DNA of 64,000 nucleotides from Andeanibacterium fulvum (GTDB lineage: Bacteria; Pseudomonadota; Alphaproteobacteria; Sphingomonadales; Sphingomonadaceae): positions 266,824 through 330,823 of the forward strand of contig NZ_JBANRM010000005.1 of NCBI RefSeq assembly GCF_037154085.1. The letters are read 5' to 3'. The notes beneath the pieces are model-generated. The model worked only from the letters and a program-made list of their open reading frames with translations. It made no database searches and was not told the DNA's origin. Position numbers and translations under genes: made by a program. Shown piece by piece: positions 17,041 through 25,709 of the stretch (position 1 is its first letter; the number at the start of each line of letters is the position of its first letter).

Positions 17041-17439
17041 TCAGTAAAGCGCCAGGTGCACCGCCCCCATCGCCGCCATGCCCACCAGGAAATGGCCGGC
17101 ATCGATCAGGAACAGCTTCAACGGCTTGCGCTGGAACAGGTAATTGATCGCGGTGGCAGGGATCATGAGCGCCCCGGCAAAGCCCAGCGCGAACATCATG
17201 ATCACATGAGACGGCGGGCTGGTGCGCGCGATCTGGTGGCCCAGCATCCACGAGATCACCAGTTCCGCCAGGAAGCACAGGCCGAAGATCATCGGCATGT
17301 TCGCGCCCTTGATCTGCTCTTCGCTCAAGCCCACCAGACGTTGCCACGCCTTGCCGAACAACATTGTATACCACACCGCCCCAACCGCGAAGAAGGCGAG
17401 CGCGCCCAGAAAAACCGCCGGATAGTTGATCGGACCCAT
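17041..17439 (-). CDS. DUF1761 small membrane protein
   Basis: The product is 132 aa from the ATG at 17439, with a GAGG 7 nt upstream. It reads MGPINYPAVFLGALAFFAVG and has four membrane helices, with the family-typical VWYTMLFGKAW after the first. DUF1761 members have no assigned function. It diverges from rimO with 71 bases between starts. An ATG at 17520 lies inside rimO and is rejected. Confidence 0.85.
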   Translation of the reverse strand: MGPINYPAVFLGALAFFAVGAVWYTMLFGKAWQRLVGLSEEQIKGANMPMIFGLCFLAELVISWMLGHQIARTSPPSHVIMMFALGFAGALMIPATAINYLFQRKPLKLFLIDAGHFLVGMAAMGAVHLALY

Positions 17440-17510
17440 GCTATAGCCTCCCGTCGCGCGCGCATGATTGCGCGTGACTCCGCCGGTCAGGATAGATAGG
17501 GGCGCGCGCC

Positions 17511-18887
17511 ATGGCCACAACTATCAAGGAAGCCCCCAAGGTCGGGATGGTCAGCCTCGGCTGCCCCAAGGCACTGGTGGATTCCGAACGCATCCTCACG
17601 CGCCTGCGGGCTGACGGCTACACGATGAGCCCGGATTATTCCGGGGCCGACGTCGTGCTGGTGAATACCTGCGGCTTCCTCGATTCCGCCAAGGAAGAGA
17701 GCCTTGCCGCCATTGGCGAGGCGATTGCCGAAAACGGCCGCGTGATCGTGACCGGCTGCATGGGCAATGAGGCGGAGCTGATCCGCGCCCGCTTCCCCGA
17801 CGTGCTGGCCGTGACCGGCGCCCACCAATATGAACAGGTGGTGGAAGCGGTCCACGATGCCGCGCCGCCCAGCCAGGGCCCCTTCGTGGACCTGATCCCC
17901 GCGCGCGCCGATCTCGCGGACGTGAAGCTGACCCCGCGCCATTACAGCTACCTCAAGATTTCCGAGGGCTGCAATCACTCCTGCGCCTTCTGCATCATCC
18001 CGCAATTGCGCGGCAAGCTCGTCAGCCGCCGGGTGGACGCGGTGCTGCGCGAGGCGGAAAAACTGGTGGCCGCCGGCACCAAGGAACTGCTGGTCATCAG
18101 CCAGGACACCTCCGCCTATGGCGTGGACGTGCGGCACGAGGAACGCGAGTGGAAGGGCCATTCCGTCCGCACCCATATGACCGACCTTGCCCGCGAACTG
18201 GGCCAGTTGCGCACGCCGGAAGGCGATACGCCCTGGGTGCGGCTGCACTATGTCTATCCCTATCCCCATGTCGATGCGGTAATCCCGCTGATGGCGGAAG
18301 GGCTGCTGACGCCCTATCTCGACATTCCGTTCCAGCACGCCAGCCCGAACGTGCTCAAGGCCATGAAGCGCCCGGCGAACGAGGCCAAGGTGCTCGAACG
18401 GCTGAAGAGCTGGCGCACCATCTGCCCGGACATCGCGATCCGTTCCAGCTTCGTAGTAGGCTTCCCCGGCGAGACCGAGGCGGACTTCCAATATCTGCTC
18501 GACTGGCTGGACGAAGCCCAGCTTGACCGCGTCGGCGCCTTCCGGTTCGAACCGGTCGAAGGCGCGGCGGCCAATGACCTGCCCGGCGCCGTGCCGGAAG
18601 AAGTCAAGGAAGCACGCTACGCCCGGATCATGGAAAAGACCGAGGCGATCAGTGCGGCCAAGCTGCAGGCCAAGATCGGCCGGACCCTGTCCGTCATCAT
18701 CGACGAAGTGGGCGAGCCCGACGAGGATGGCGACATCGGCGCCACCGGCCGCAGCCAGGCCGACGCGCCGGAGATCGACGGCAGCGTCTACCTCCGCAAT
18801 GTCCCGGCCAGCCTGAAACCGGGCGATTTCGTGCAGGTGGAAGTGGAAGATGCCGACGCGCACGATCTGTTCGGCGCGATTGCCTGA
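17511..18887 (+). CDS. rimO: Ribosomal protein uS12 methylthiotransferase RimO
   Basis: The product is 458 aa. It adds a methylthio group to the Asp near position 88 of ribosomal protein S12. The N-terminal UPF0004 domain has three cluster Cys (SLGCPKA, NTCGFLD, TGCMGNE). The radical SAM motif is EGCNHSCAFCIIPQLRG (CxxxCxxC). A TRAM domain fills the C-terminus (about 385-458). MiaB-specific features are absent, and the opening VSLGCPKALVDSERIL is typical of RimO. Confidence 0.96.
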   Translation: MATTIKEAPKVGMVSLGCPKALVDSERILTRLRADGYTMSPDYSGADVVLVNTCGFLDSAKEESLAAIGEAIAENGRVIVTGCMGNEAELIRARFPDVLAVTGAHQYEQVVEAVHDAAPPSQGPFVDLIPARADLADVKLTPRHYSYLKISEGCNHSCAFCIIPQLRGKLVSRRVDAVLREAEKLVAAGTKELLVISQDTSAYGVDVRHEEREWKGHSVRTHMTDLARELGQLRTPEGDTPWVRLHYVYPYPHVDAVIPLMAEGLLTPYLDIPFQHASPNVLKAMKRPANEAKVLERLKSWRTICPDIAIRSSFVVGFPGETEADFQYLLDWLDEAQLDRVGAFRFEPVEGAAANDLPGAVPEEVKEARYARIMEKTEAISAAKLQAKIGRTLSVIIDEVGEPDEDGDIGATGRSQADAPEIDGSVYLRNVPASLKPGDFVQVEVEDADAHDLFGAIA

Positions 18888-19408
18888 TTCGCAAATTCGT
18901 TCAGCCGGAATGGCGGCTGGGTGAACAGAATCCGGATATTTTCACAAACTTCCCGCATGTCGCGTATGCAACAAAGTTAAGCGCCCCCTGCGGGCGCCGG
19001 ATACGAGGTTCCACGGTTTGAAAGAGCCGCGTGGAGTTTGGCAGGCGATGGACGTGTAGGAAAATGGTTTGTGGGGTGTGAGCGAATGGAGCTCTCAGAC
19101 TCGGCTTTTCGTTTCAGAATTTGCCAATGCCAAAGCTAACGCTTTCATATTTAGTGGCAAAACGGAAATGAGCAATTTGGGGCATTTTGAAAGGCCATTG
19201 GCGAATTGGGAAGTAGTGCGATACCCGCAATCGGCCACTACCTTCTTGATAACAGGATAATGCCAAATCCTATCAGCAACCTTGCTTGATGAGAGTTCGC
19301 TACCAGCAACAGCATTTGCTGTTAGAATGATGCCACATTCTGTTGCCAACATTCATTGACGCTACTAGCCTCGCACCTACCTTCGTTGATGATAGAGCAG
19401 CTTTGAAA
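18888..19408. other. AT-rich intergenic region before fic
   Basis: About 520 bases with no supported gene. The composition drops from about 19060 onward (a hand count of 19141-19200 gives 40% GC). A 7-bp inverted repeat AACAGCA-TT-TGCTGTT lies at 19308-19323, 86 bases before the fic start, and could be an operator. Short ORFs on both strands here have no coding signature. Confidence 0.5.
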
Positions 19409-20542
19409 ATGAGCATCAAACCTTACGACCTCTCGGAAGCCGTTTACTATCATGTGGGGAAGTTCCCTCCCGAGAGACTCGATTATGAGGCTCTGCTTGG
19501 CCCCTTGGAAGAGGCCGCGGCGTCCTTGGCGCGCTACGATGCAAAAATGTCGAGCATGGTAAATAGCGAGCTATTCGTCGCGCCGTTGCGACGCCAGGAT
19601 GCCGTAAGTTCGTCGAGGATGGAAGGAACGATCTCAACCATCGAGGAACTATATCGCCTTGAAGCAGAAGAAGATGCGGGCTCAAGCGACCCGTACCGAG
19701 AGGCCCGTAATGACGATATTGAAACTTTTCTCTACTCACGCGCGCTACGCAACGCACAACAAGCGCTCATAGATGGCGCACCATTAAGCGAGCACCTTAT
19801 TAGAACCGCACATCAGCAATTACTGTACTTCGGGAGAGGTGCTCGAAAACGCCCAGGCGCGTATAAGGTTGAGCAGAATTATATTGGTGATGATCGGCGT
19901 GGAAAAATATACTACGTCCCCATAGCACCAGAGCAACTGGCTCCCGCCATGGCTGGTCTCGTACAATTCATGAATGGAAGCGCGATGCGTCCGCTTCTTC
20001 GAACCGCCCTGACGCATGTAGAGTTCGAAGCTCTCCATCCGTTCGAAGATGGCAATGGCCGGATTGGACGCATGCTCATCACCCTGATGCTCTGGAAGCT
20101 CGGAATTATCAATCAGCCGAATTTTTTCGTTTCGGGATACTTCGAAAAGCACAAGGACGAATATATCGAGCGAATGCGCGCTGTATCCGCTGTAGGCGAC
20201 TGGTCAGGCTGGAGCACTTTTTTCCTCCAGGCCATGCATTCCCAAGCCTCGGTCAACATCCAAACGGCCGACAGGATTTTCGCGCTGCACAGCGATATGA
20301 GAGAGCGATTTCGCGAAACTCTGAACTCGCAGTTCCACGACCAAGCGCTAGATTTCGTGTTTGCAAGCCCTATCTTCCGCAATGATCGCTTTGTTGATCG
20401 TTCCGGAATACCGGCCTCATCCGCTCGCTCATTGTCACGGAGGCTTGTTGAGGCAGGATTACTTCGCACCATTGAACCCGCAGCTGGGCGTCGCGCGGCC
20501 CTTTATGCATTTGATCCACTGCTTGAAATACTCAAGGTATAG
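19409..20542 (+). CDS. Fic-family protein (putative AMP transferase) with wHTH
   Basis: The product is 377 aa from the ATG at 19409; an in-frame TTG at 19343 would add 22 residues but has no ribosome binding site. The Fic core has the full active motif HPFEDGNGRIGRM with His210. Upstream is the inhibitory helix motif S68-SRM-E72-G73, of the (S/T)xxxE(G/N) type, so this is a class II, self-inhibited Fic protein. The last 70 residues look like a winged helix (IPASSARSLSRRLVEAGLLR), suggesting autoregulation or DNA binding. Fic proteins modify targets, mostly by AMP transfer. GC is lower than in neighbours and codon use is looser, consistent with horizontal acquisition. There is no antitoxin gene next to it, as expected when the inhibitory helix is built in. 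Confidence 0.92.
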   Translation: MSIKPYDLSEAVYYHVGKFPPERLDYEALLGPLEEAAASLARYDAKMSSMVNSELFVAPLRRQDAVSSSRMEGTISTIEELYRLEAEEDAGSSDPYREARNDDIETFLYSRALRNAQQALIDGAPLSEHLIRTAHQQLLYFGRGARKRPGAYKVEQNYIGDDRRGKIYYVPIAPEQLAPAMAGLVQFMNGSAMRPLLRTALTHVEFEALHPFEDGNGRIGRMLITLMLWKLGIINQPNFFVSGYFEKHKDEYIERMRAVSAVGDWSGWSTFFLQAMHSQASVNIQTADRIFALHSDMRERFRETLNSQFHDQALDFVFASPIFRNDRFVDRSGIPASSARSLSRRLVEAGLLRTIEPAAGRRAALYAFDPLLEILKV

Positions 20543-20588
20543 ACTGGTGTGATACGAAAACTGGTTGCTGCTTGCCGAGCTCCCACCC

Positions 20589-21005
20589 ATGCGCCAGTCC
20601 GTAACCCGCCTCCACTTCCGCACCCCCGGCCGCGGCCTCGCCGAGATCACGCGCGAGGTATCCGCGTGGATCGACGGCACCAATATCCAAACCGGCCTGC
20701 TCACTCTCCATTGCCTGCACACATCCGCCTCGCTGCTCATCACCGAGAATGCCTCGAGCGCGGTGTGGCGGGATATGGTGGCGTGGCTGGACCGGGTGGC
20801 GCCGGAGGGTGGGTATTATGCGCATGACGATGAGGGGCCGGACGATATGCCTGCCCATCTCAAAGCCGTGCTGACGGGCGTGAATATGTCGATCCCGGTG
20901 ATCGGCGGCCGCATGGCGCTGGGCACCTGGCAGGGCATCTTCCTGGCCGAGCATCGCCGCTCGCCCCATCGGCGCGAAGTGGCACTGCATTTGCTCGGGG
21001 AATAG
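20589..21005 (+). CDS. YjbQ/UPF0047 family protein
   Basis: The product is 138 aa from the ATG at 20589 (MRQSVTRLHFRTPGRGL). It shows the family motifs CLHTSASLLITENA and DDMPAHLKAVLTG, and GTWQGIFLAEHR near the end. UPF0047 members are small metal-binding trimers; weak thiamine phosphate synthase activity has been reported for YjbQ. The physiological role is not settled. It stands alone between the fic patch and a repeat element. Confidence 0.88.
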   Translation: MRQSVTRLHFRTPGRGLAEITREVSAWIDGTNIQTGLLTLHCLHTSASLLITENASSAVWRDMVAWLDRVAPEGGYYAHDDEGPDDMPAHLKAVLTGVNMSIPVIGGRMALGTWQGIFLAEHRRSPHRREVALHLLGE

Positions 21006-21013
21006 GGCGCATC

Positions 21014-21104
21014 GTCACCCTGAGCCTGTTTCAGGGTCTATCTCTCCGGCTCAAACCGCCGTTCGTGGTGAAGGATGGATGCTGAAACAAGTTCAGCATG
21101 ACGG
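21014..21104. repeat. Intergenic palindromic repeat (double hairpin)
   Basis: Two palindromes about 55 bases apart: ACCCTGA/TCAGGGT (21017-21037) and ATGCTGAA-acaag-TTCAGCAT (21079-21099). The layout matches a REP/MITE-like unit of the kind common between sphingomonad genes. It lies between yjbQ and zwf. Confidence 0.75.
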
Positions 21105-21264
21105 GAGCAGGGTCGCACTTCAAATCGTCGCCCTTACGGCAGGTCGCGCGGAGGCAATTTTTTGCGCGGTCCGGGCGCTGGCCAAGCCCTGCCAAACCTG
21201 TTAGCCATGCTGCAATGCAACAAGAGTCATCGCTTCGGCCGGACGGGAAGGGGGGCACCCCACG

Positions 21265-22701
21265 ATGAGCTTCACCGCAGACCGGTTGCTTCTGTTCGGC
21301 GCCACGGGCGACCTTGCCCAGCGCATGCTTCTCCCCTCGCTCTGCGCGCTCGATGCCGATGGGCTGGTCGATCCCGATCTGCGGATCGTCTGCACTGCCC
21401 GATCGGACCATGACACGCCGGAATTCCGCAATTTCGCCCGCGCGGCGCTGGAGAAGTTCCTGCCGGCCGAACGGCGCGGCGGCGTGGCGACCTTCCTCAA
21501 CCGCCTGCATTACCAGACGCTGGATGCAACCGATCAGGCGGGATACGAAAAACTGGCCAAGATGGTCGGCACGCCGGAAAACGGCCTCGCCATCTTCCTC
21601 TCCACGGCGCCCAGCCTGTTCGAGCCGACCATTGCCGGGCTGCAGGGAGCGGGGCTGACGCGGGGCAATGTCCGCATTGGCCTCGAAAAGCCGCTGGGAA
21701 TCGATCTTGGCAGCAGCCGCGAGATCAACGATGCCGTGGCCGCAGCCTTCCCCGAGGATCGGATTTTCCGCATCGACCATTATCTGGGCAAGGAAACCGT
21801 CCAGAACCTGCTGGCTATGCGCTTCGGCAATATCCTGTTCGAGCCGCTGTGGAACGCCGCCCATATCGAGCATGTGCAGATCACTGTGGCCGAAACCGTG
21901 GGCCTTGAAAGCCGCGTCGATTTCTATGACGAGGCCGGCGCTTTGCGCGACATGGTGCAGAACCACATGCTGCAACTGCTGGCGCTGGTGGCGATGGAAC
22001 CTCCGGTCAGCTTCGATGCCACGGCCGTGCGGGATGAAAAGGTGAAAGTGCTGCGCTCGCTGCGGCCCGTATCTTCGGGCGAGACAGTGACGGGCCAGTA
22101 TCGCGCGGGCGCGATCGCCGGCAAGGCCGTGCCCGGCTATGACGAGGAACTGGGCCGCGACAGCGACACGGAAACCTTCGTCGCCATCAAGGCCCATGTC
22201 GACAATTGGCGCTGGAAGGGCGTGCCCTTCTACCTGCGCACCGGCAAGCGCATGTTCAAGCGCACGACCGAGATCCTGATCCAGTTCCGCCCGGTGCCCC
22301 ATTCGATCTTCGGCAAGAGCACTCGCAGCGTGCCCAACAGCCTGCTGATCGGCATCCAGCCGGAAGAGAACGTGACGCTCAGCCTGATGGCCAAGGTGCC
22401 GGGGCTGGACCGCGACGGTATCCGCCTGCGGCAGGTTCCGCTCAACATCGCCATGCCCGATGCCTTCAGCGGCACCCAGCGGCGGATTGCCTATGAACGC
22501 CTGCTGCTGGACCTGATCGAGGGCGACCAGACCCTGTTCGTCCGGCGTGACGAAGTGGAGGCGCAGTGGCAGTGGATCGACCAGATCCGCGCCAACTGGC
22601 ACGAAGACGCCCTGACGCCCAAGCCCTATACCGCCGGAAGCTGGGGCCCGAGCGCGGCAATCGCACTGGCGGAGCGGGACGGGGTGACGTGGCATGAGTG
22701 A
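21265..22701 (+). CDS. zwf: Glucose-6-phosphate 1-dehydrogenase
   Basis: The product is 478 aa. It oxidises glucose 6-phosphate to 6-phosphogluconolactone, feeding the Entner-Doudoroff route. The nucleotide-binding start is LLLFGATGDLAQRMLLPSL, and the active-site signature is RIDHYLGKETVQNLLAMRF with the catalytic His. AAGGGGGG lies about 9 nt before the ATG. It is the first gene of zwf-edd-glk-eda. No pgl (lactonase) gene is present in the cluster. The stop codon lies inside a threefold 14-bp tandem repeat. Confidence 0.97.
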   Translation: MSFTADRLLLFGATGDLAQRMLLPSLCALDADGLVDPDLRIVCTARSDHDTPEFRNFARAALEKFLPAERRGGVATFLNRLHYQTLDATDQAGYEKLAKMVGTPENGLAIFLSTAPSLFEPTIAGLQGAGLTRGNVRIGLEKPLGIDLGSSREINDAVAAAFPEDRIFRIDHYLGKETVQNLLAMRFGNILFEPLWNAAHIEHVQITVAETVGLESRVDFYDEAGALRDMVQNHMLQLLALVAMEPPVSFDATAVRDEKVKVLRSLRPVSSGETVTGQYRAGAIAGKAVPGYDEELGRDSDTETFVAIKAHVDNWRWKGVPFYLRTGKRMFKRTTEILIQFRPVPHSIFGKSTRSVPNSLLIGIQPEENVTLSLMAKVPGLDRDGIRLRQVPLNIAMPDAFSGTQRRIAYERLLLDLIEGDQTLFVRRDEVEAQWQWIDQIRANWHEDALTPKPYTAGSWGPSAAIALAERDGVTWHE

Positions 22702-22739
22702 CTGGGCATGAGTGACTGGGCATGAGTGACTGGGCATGA
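22692..22739. repeat. 14-bp tandem repeat, 3.4 copies, at the zwf stop codon
   Basis: The unit gcatgagtgactgg is repeated perfectly at 22692, 22706 and 22720, with a partial fourth copy (gcatga). The zwf stop TGA (22699-22701) is in the first copy. Each copy carries further ATG and TGA triplets but no useful ORF. Confidence 0.92.
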
Positions 22740-22754
22740 ATAGGGTGAACCTTA

Positions 22755-22889
22755 AGATCCTCCCCCATCGGGGGAGGTGGCAGACGCCCAAGGCGGCTGA
22801 CGGAGGGGGCTCATGGGCCGCACAGCGCCTGAGGCAAGCCCCCACCACCAGCCTGCGGCCGGTCCCCCTCCCCCGTGGGGGGAGGATCT
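22755..22889. repeat. MITE-like element between zwf and edd, supplies the edd RBS
   Basis: Terminal inverted repeats AGATCCTCCCCC (22755-22766) and GGGGGAGGATCT (22878-22889) bound a 135-bp element. Each end is itself a hairpin (CCTCCCCC/GGGGGAGG at 22759-22777 and again at 22867-22885). The right terminus GGGGGAGG lies 5 nt before the edd ATG and is its Shine-Dalgarno sequence. Confidence 0.85.
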
Positions 22890-22890
22890 G

Positions 22891-24726
22891 ATGGTGCTCC
22901 ACCCCACCATCGCCCGCGTGACCGAACGCGTCGTCGCCAAGTCCAGGGCCAGCCGCGCCGCCTATCTGGAACTGATGGAGCGCGAGGCCGGGCGGCGGCC
23001 GGATCGCAACCAGATGGCCTGCTCCAACCTCGCCCACGCCTATGCCGGGGCGCTGGAAGACCAGCAGGCGCTGAAGGCGCATCGCGGGCCGAACCTGGCT
23101 ATCGTCACGGCCTATAACGACATGCTCTCCGCCCATCAGCCCTATGGCGCCTATCCGGCGCAGATGAAGCTGTTTGCCCGCGAAGTGGGCGCCACCGCGC
23201 AGGTGGCGGGCGGCACTCCGGCCATGTGCGACGGCGTGACGCAGGGGCAGGACGGGATGGAACTGTCGCTGTTCAGCCGCGACGTCATCGCGCTTTCCAC
23301 CGCCGTCGCGCTCAGCCACGAAATGTATGACGGCGTGGCGCTGCTGGGCATTTGCGACAAGATCGTGCCCGGCCTGCTGATCGGCGCGCTGCGCTTCGGC
23401 CATCTTCCTGCGGTGTTCGTGCCCAGCGGCCCCATGCCCAGCGGCATCGCCAATAAGGAAAAGCAGAAGGTCCGCCAGCTCTATGCCGAGGGCAAGGCGA
23501 GCCGCGCGGAACTGCTGGAGAGCGAGAGCAAGTCCTATCACTCGCCCGGCACCTGCACTTTCTACGGCACGGCCAACTCCAACCAGATGATGATGGAGAT
23601 GATGGGCCTGCACATGCCCGGCGCCGCCTTCGTGCCGCCGAACACGCCGCTGCGCCAGGCGCTGACCCGCGCCGCGACCCAGCGGCTGGCGGGCATGGCG
23701 CAGGATGGCGGCGATTATCGCCCCCTGTCCCGCTGTGTGGACGAGAAAGCCATCGTCAATGCCGCCATCGGGCTGCTGGCCACGGGCGGCTCGACCAATC
23801 ACGCCATCCACCTGCCCGCCATCGCGCGCGCGGCAGGCGTGCAGTTCGACTGGGAAGACCTTTCGGAACTGTCCAGCGTCGTGCCGCTGGTGGCGCGCGT
23901 CTATCCCAACGGATCGGGCGACGTGAACCAGTTCCATGCGGCAGGCGGCATGGGCTATGTCATCGGCGAGCTTCTGTCCGCCGGTCTTGCTCATGGCGAC
24001 ATCCTGACCGTGGCGGGAAGCGAAGGCCCGGAAGGCCTTGCCGCCTATGCCGACGAGCCTTTCCTGAATGGTGGCACGCTCGCCTGGCGCCCTACTGGTC
24101 CTTCGGGCGACGATGCCATGCTGCGCCCCGCCGCCACGCCGTTTCAGGCCGATGGCGGGATGCGGCTGGTCGAAGGCAATCTCGGCCGCGCCTGCTTCAA
24201 GACCAGCGCCGTGGAAGCCGAGCGCTGGACCATCGAGGCGCCGTGCCGCGTGTTCGAACGGCAGGAGGACGTGATCGCCGCCTTCAAGGCGGGCGAGCTT
24301 GACCGCGACGTCGTGGTGGTGATGCGCTTCCAGGGTCCGCGAGCGAACGGCATGCCGGAACTGCACAAGCTGACCCCGCCGCTGGGGGTGCTGCAGGATC
24401 GCGGATACCGCGTGGCGCTCGTCACCGATGGGCGCATGTCGGGCGCGTCGGGCAAGGTCCCGGCGGCGATCCACGTTACGCCCGAGGCGCTGGCCGACCG
24501 CAACGGCACGCCCGGCCCGCTCGCCTTGCTGCGCGATGGCGACGTAGTGAAGCTGTGCGCCACCACCGGCACGCTTTCCACCAGCGCCGATCTTTCCAGC
24601 CGTGCTCCCGCTCCGCCCCCGCCTGCGCAGATAGGCGTGGGCCGCGAATTGTTCGCCATGTTCCGCCTCAATGCCGATGGCGCGGAACAGGGCGGCTCGT
24701 CCATGCTCGCCATGGCGGGGCTGTGA
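22891..24726 (+). CDS. edd: Phosphogluconate dehydratase
   Basis: The product is 611 aa. It dehydrates 6-phosphogluconate to KDPG and belongs to the IlvD/Edd [4Fe-4S] dehydratases. Signatures include NMACSNLAHAY-type NQMACSNLAHAYAG, GTPAMCDGVTQGQDGMELS and LLGICDKIVPGLLIGAL, which hold the cluster Cys. I chose the ATG at 22891 (MVLHPTIARVTERVV), which has GGGGGAGG 5 nt upstream; the ATG at 22813 lies inside the repeat. The stop overlaps the glk start (TGATG). Confidence 0.96.
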   Translation: MVLHPTIARVTERVVAKSRASRAAYLELMEREAGRRPDRNQMACSNLAHAYAGALEDQQALKAHRGPNLAIVTAYNDMLSAHQPYGAYPAQMKLFAREVGATAQVAGGTPAMCDGVTQGQDGMELSLFSRDVIALSTAVALSHEMYDGVALLGICDKIVPGLLIGALRFGHLPAVFVPSGPMPSGIANKEKQKVRQLYAEGKASRAELLESESKSYHSPGTCTFYGTANSNQMMMEMMGLHMPGAAFVPPNTPLRQALTRAATQRLAGMAQDGGDYRPLSRCVDEKAIVNAAIGLLATGGSTNHAIHLPAIARAAGVQFDWEDLSELSSVVPLVARVYPNGSGDVNQFHAAGGMGYVIGELLSAGLAHGDILTVAGSEGPEGLAAYADEPFLNGGTLAWRPTGPSGDDAMLRPAATPFQADGGMRLVEGNLGRACFKTSAVEAERWTIEAPCRVFERQEDVIAAFKAGELDRDVVVVMRFQGPRANGMPELHKLTPPLGVLQDRGYRVALVTDGRMSGASGKVPAAIHVTPEALADRNGTPGPLALLRDGDVVKLCATTGTLSTSADLSSRAPAPPPPAQIGVGRELFAMFRLNADGAEQGGSSMLAMAGL

Positions 24727-25709
24727 TGACGGACCTCGTCGCGCTCGACATTGGCGGCACGCATGCCCGCTTCGCCCTCGCCTCCATCGGCGCGGATGGC
24801 ACGATCGAGCTGGGCGAGCCGGAAACGCTCAAGACCAGCGACTTCGCCAGCCTGCAAACCGCATGGGAAGAGTTCGAGCGCCGCTGCGGCTGCACTCTGC
24901 CCCGCGCCGCCTCCATCGCCATTGCTGGGCCGGTAACGGGCGAGAAAGTGCAGATGACCAACAATAGCTGGGTCATCCATACCGGCGCGATCGACGAACA
25001 ACTCGGGCTGGACGAGGCCATCGTGCTGAACGATTTCGCCGCCGTCGCCCATGCCGTGGCCCGCGCGCATGAGGACGAGTTCCTGCATCTGAGCGGCCCG
25101 GACGTGCCTTTGCCCTGCACCGGCACGATCAGTGTGCTCGGCCCCGGCACCGGCCTTGGCGTGGCCTATCTGCGGCGCGACGGGCCGCATCGCTACCATG
25201 TGCAGGCCACCGAAGGCAGCCATATCGACTTCGCGCCGATCGACCCGATCGACGATGCGATCCTGCTGCGGCTGCGCAAGCGCCACCGGCGCGTTTCGGT
25301 GGAACGCGTGGTCTCCGGCCCCGGCATCGTGGACATATATCAGGCACTCGCCGCGCTTGAAGGGCGCCAGCTTCCCGAAGGGGATGACAAGACCATCTGG
25401 GAACTGGGCCTCTCGGGGAAGGACAGTCTGGCCGCTGCCGCCGTGGAACGCTTCTGCATGTCGCTGGGCACGGCTGCGGGCGATTATGCGCTGGCCCATG
25501 GATCGGGCGCGGTGGTGATCGCGGGCGGGCTGGGCCTGCGCATCCGCGACAGGCTGGCCGCCTCCGGCTTTGCCGAACGCTTCCGCTTCAAGGGCCGTTA
25601 CGAACAGATGATGGCCGGCATTCCGGTCAAGCTCATCACCCATCCGCAGCCGGGCCTGTTCGGGGCCGTGGCCGCATTCCAGAGCCAGATGAAGGGCCAG
25701 GACAAATGA
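24726..25709 (+). CDS. glk: Glucokinase
   Basis: The product is 327 aa. It phosphorylates glucose with ATP to feed zwf. The opening LVALDIGGTHARFALASI is the phosphate-1 motif of the bacterial glucokinase (Glk/ROK-related) family; VLNDFAAVAHAV, LGPGTGLGVAY, TEGSHIDFAP and VVIAGGLGLRI follow in the expected order. It is coupled at both ends: its start overlaps the edd stop and its stop overlaps the eda start (ATGA). The frame extends upstream inside edd, but the ATG at 24726 is clearly the start. Confidence 0.96.
   Translation: MTDLVALDIGGTHARFALASIGADGTIELGEPETLKTSDFASLQTAWEEFERRCGCTLPRAASIAIAGPVTGEKVQMTNNSWVIHTGAIDEQLGLDEAIVLNDFAAVAHAVARAHEDEFLHLSGPDVPLPCTGTISVLGPGTGLGVAYLRRDGPHRYHVQATEGSHIDFAPIDPIDDAILLRLRKRHRRVSVERVVSGPGIVDIYQALAALEGRQLPEGDDKTIWELGLSGKDSLAAAAVERFCMSLGTAAGDYALAHGSGAVVIAGGLGLRIRDRLAASGFAERFRFKGRYEQMMAGIPVKLITHPQPGLFGAVAAFQSQMKGQDK

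Noticed and set aside
21031..24474. Open frame of 1147 codons on the minus strand opposite zwf and edd
   Set aside because: It mirrors the strong GC bias of the plus-strand genes; composition is His/Arg/Gly/Ala-rich without any domain, while zwf and edd are certain.
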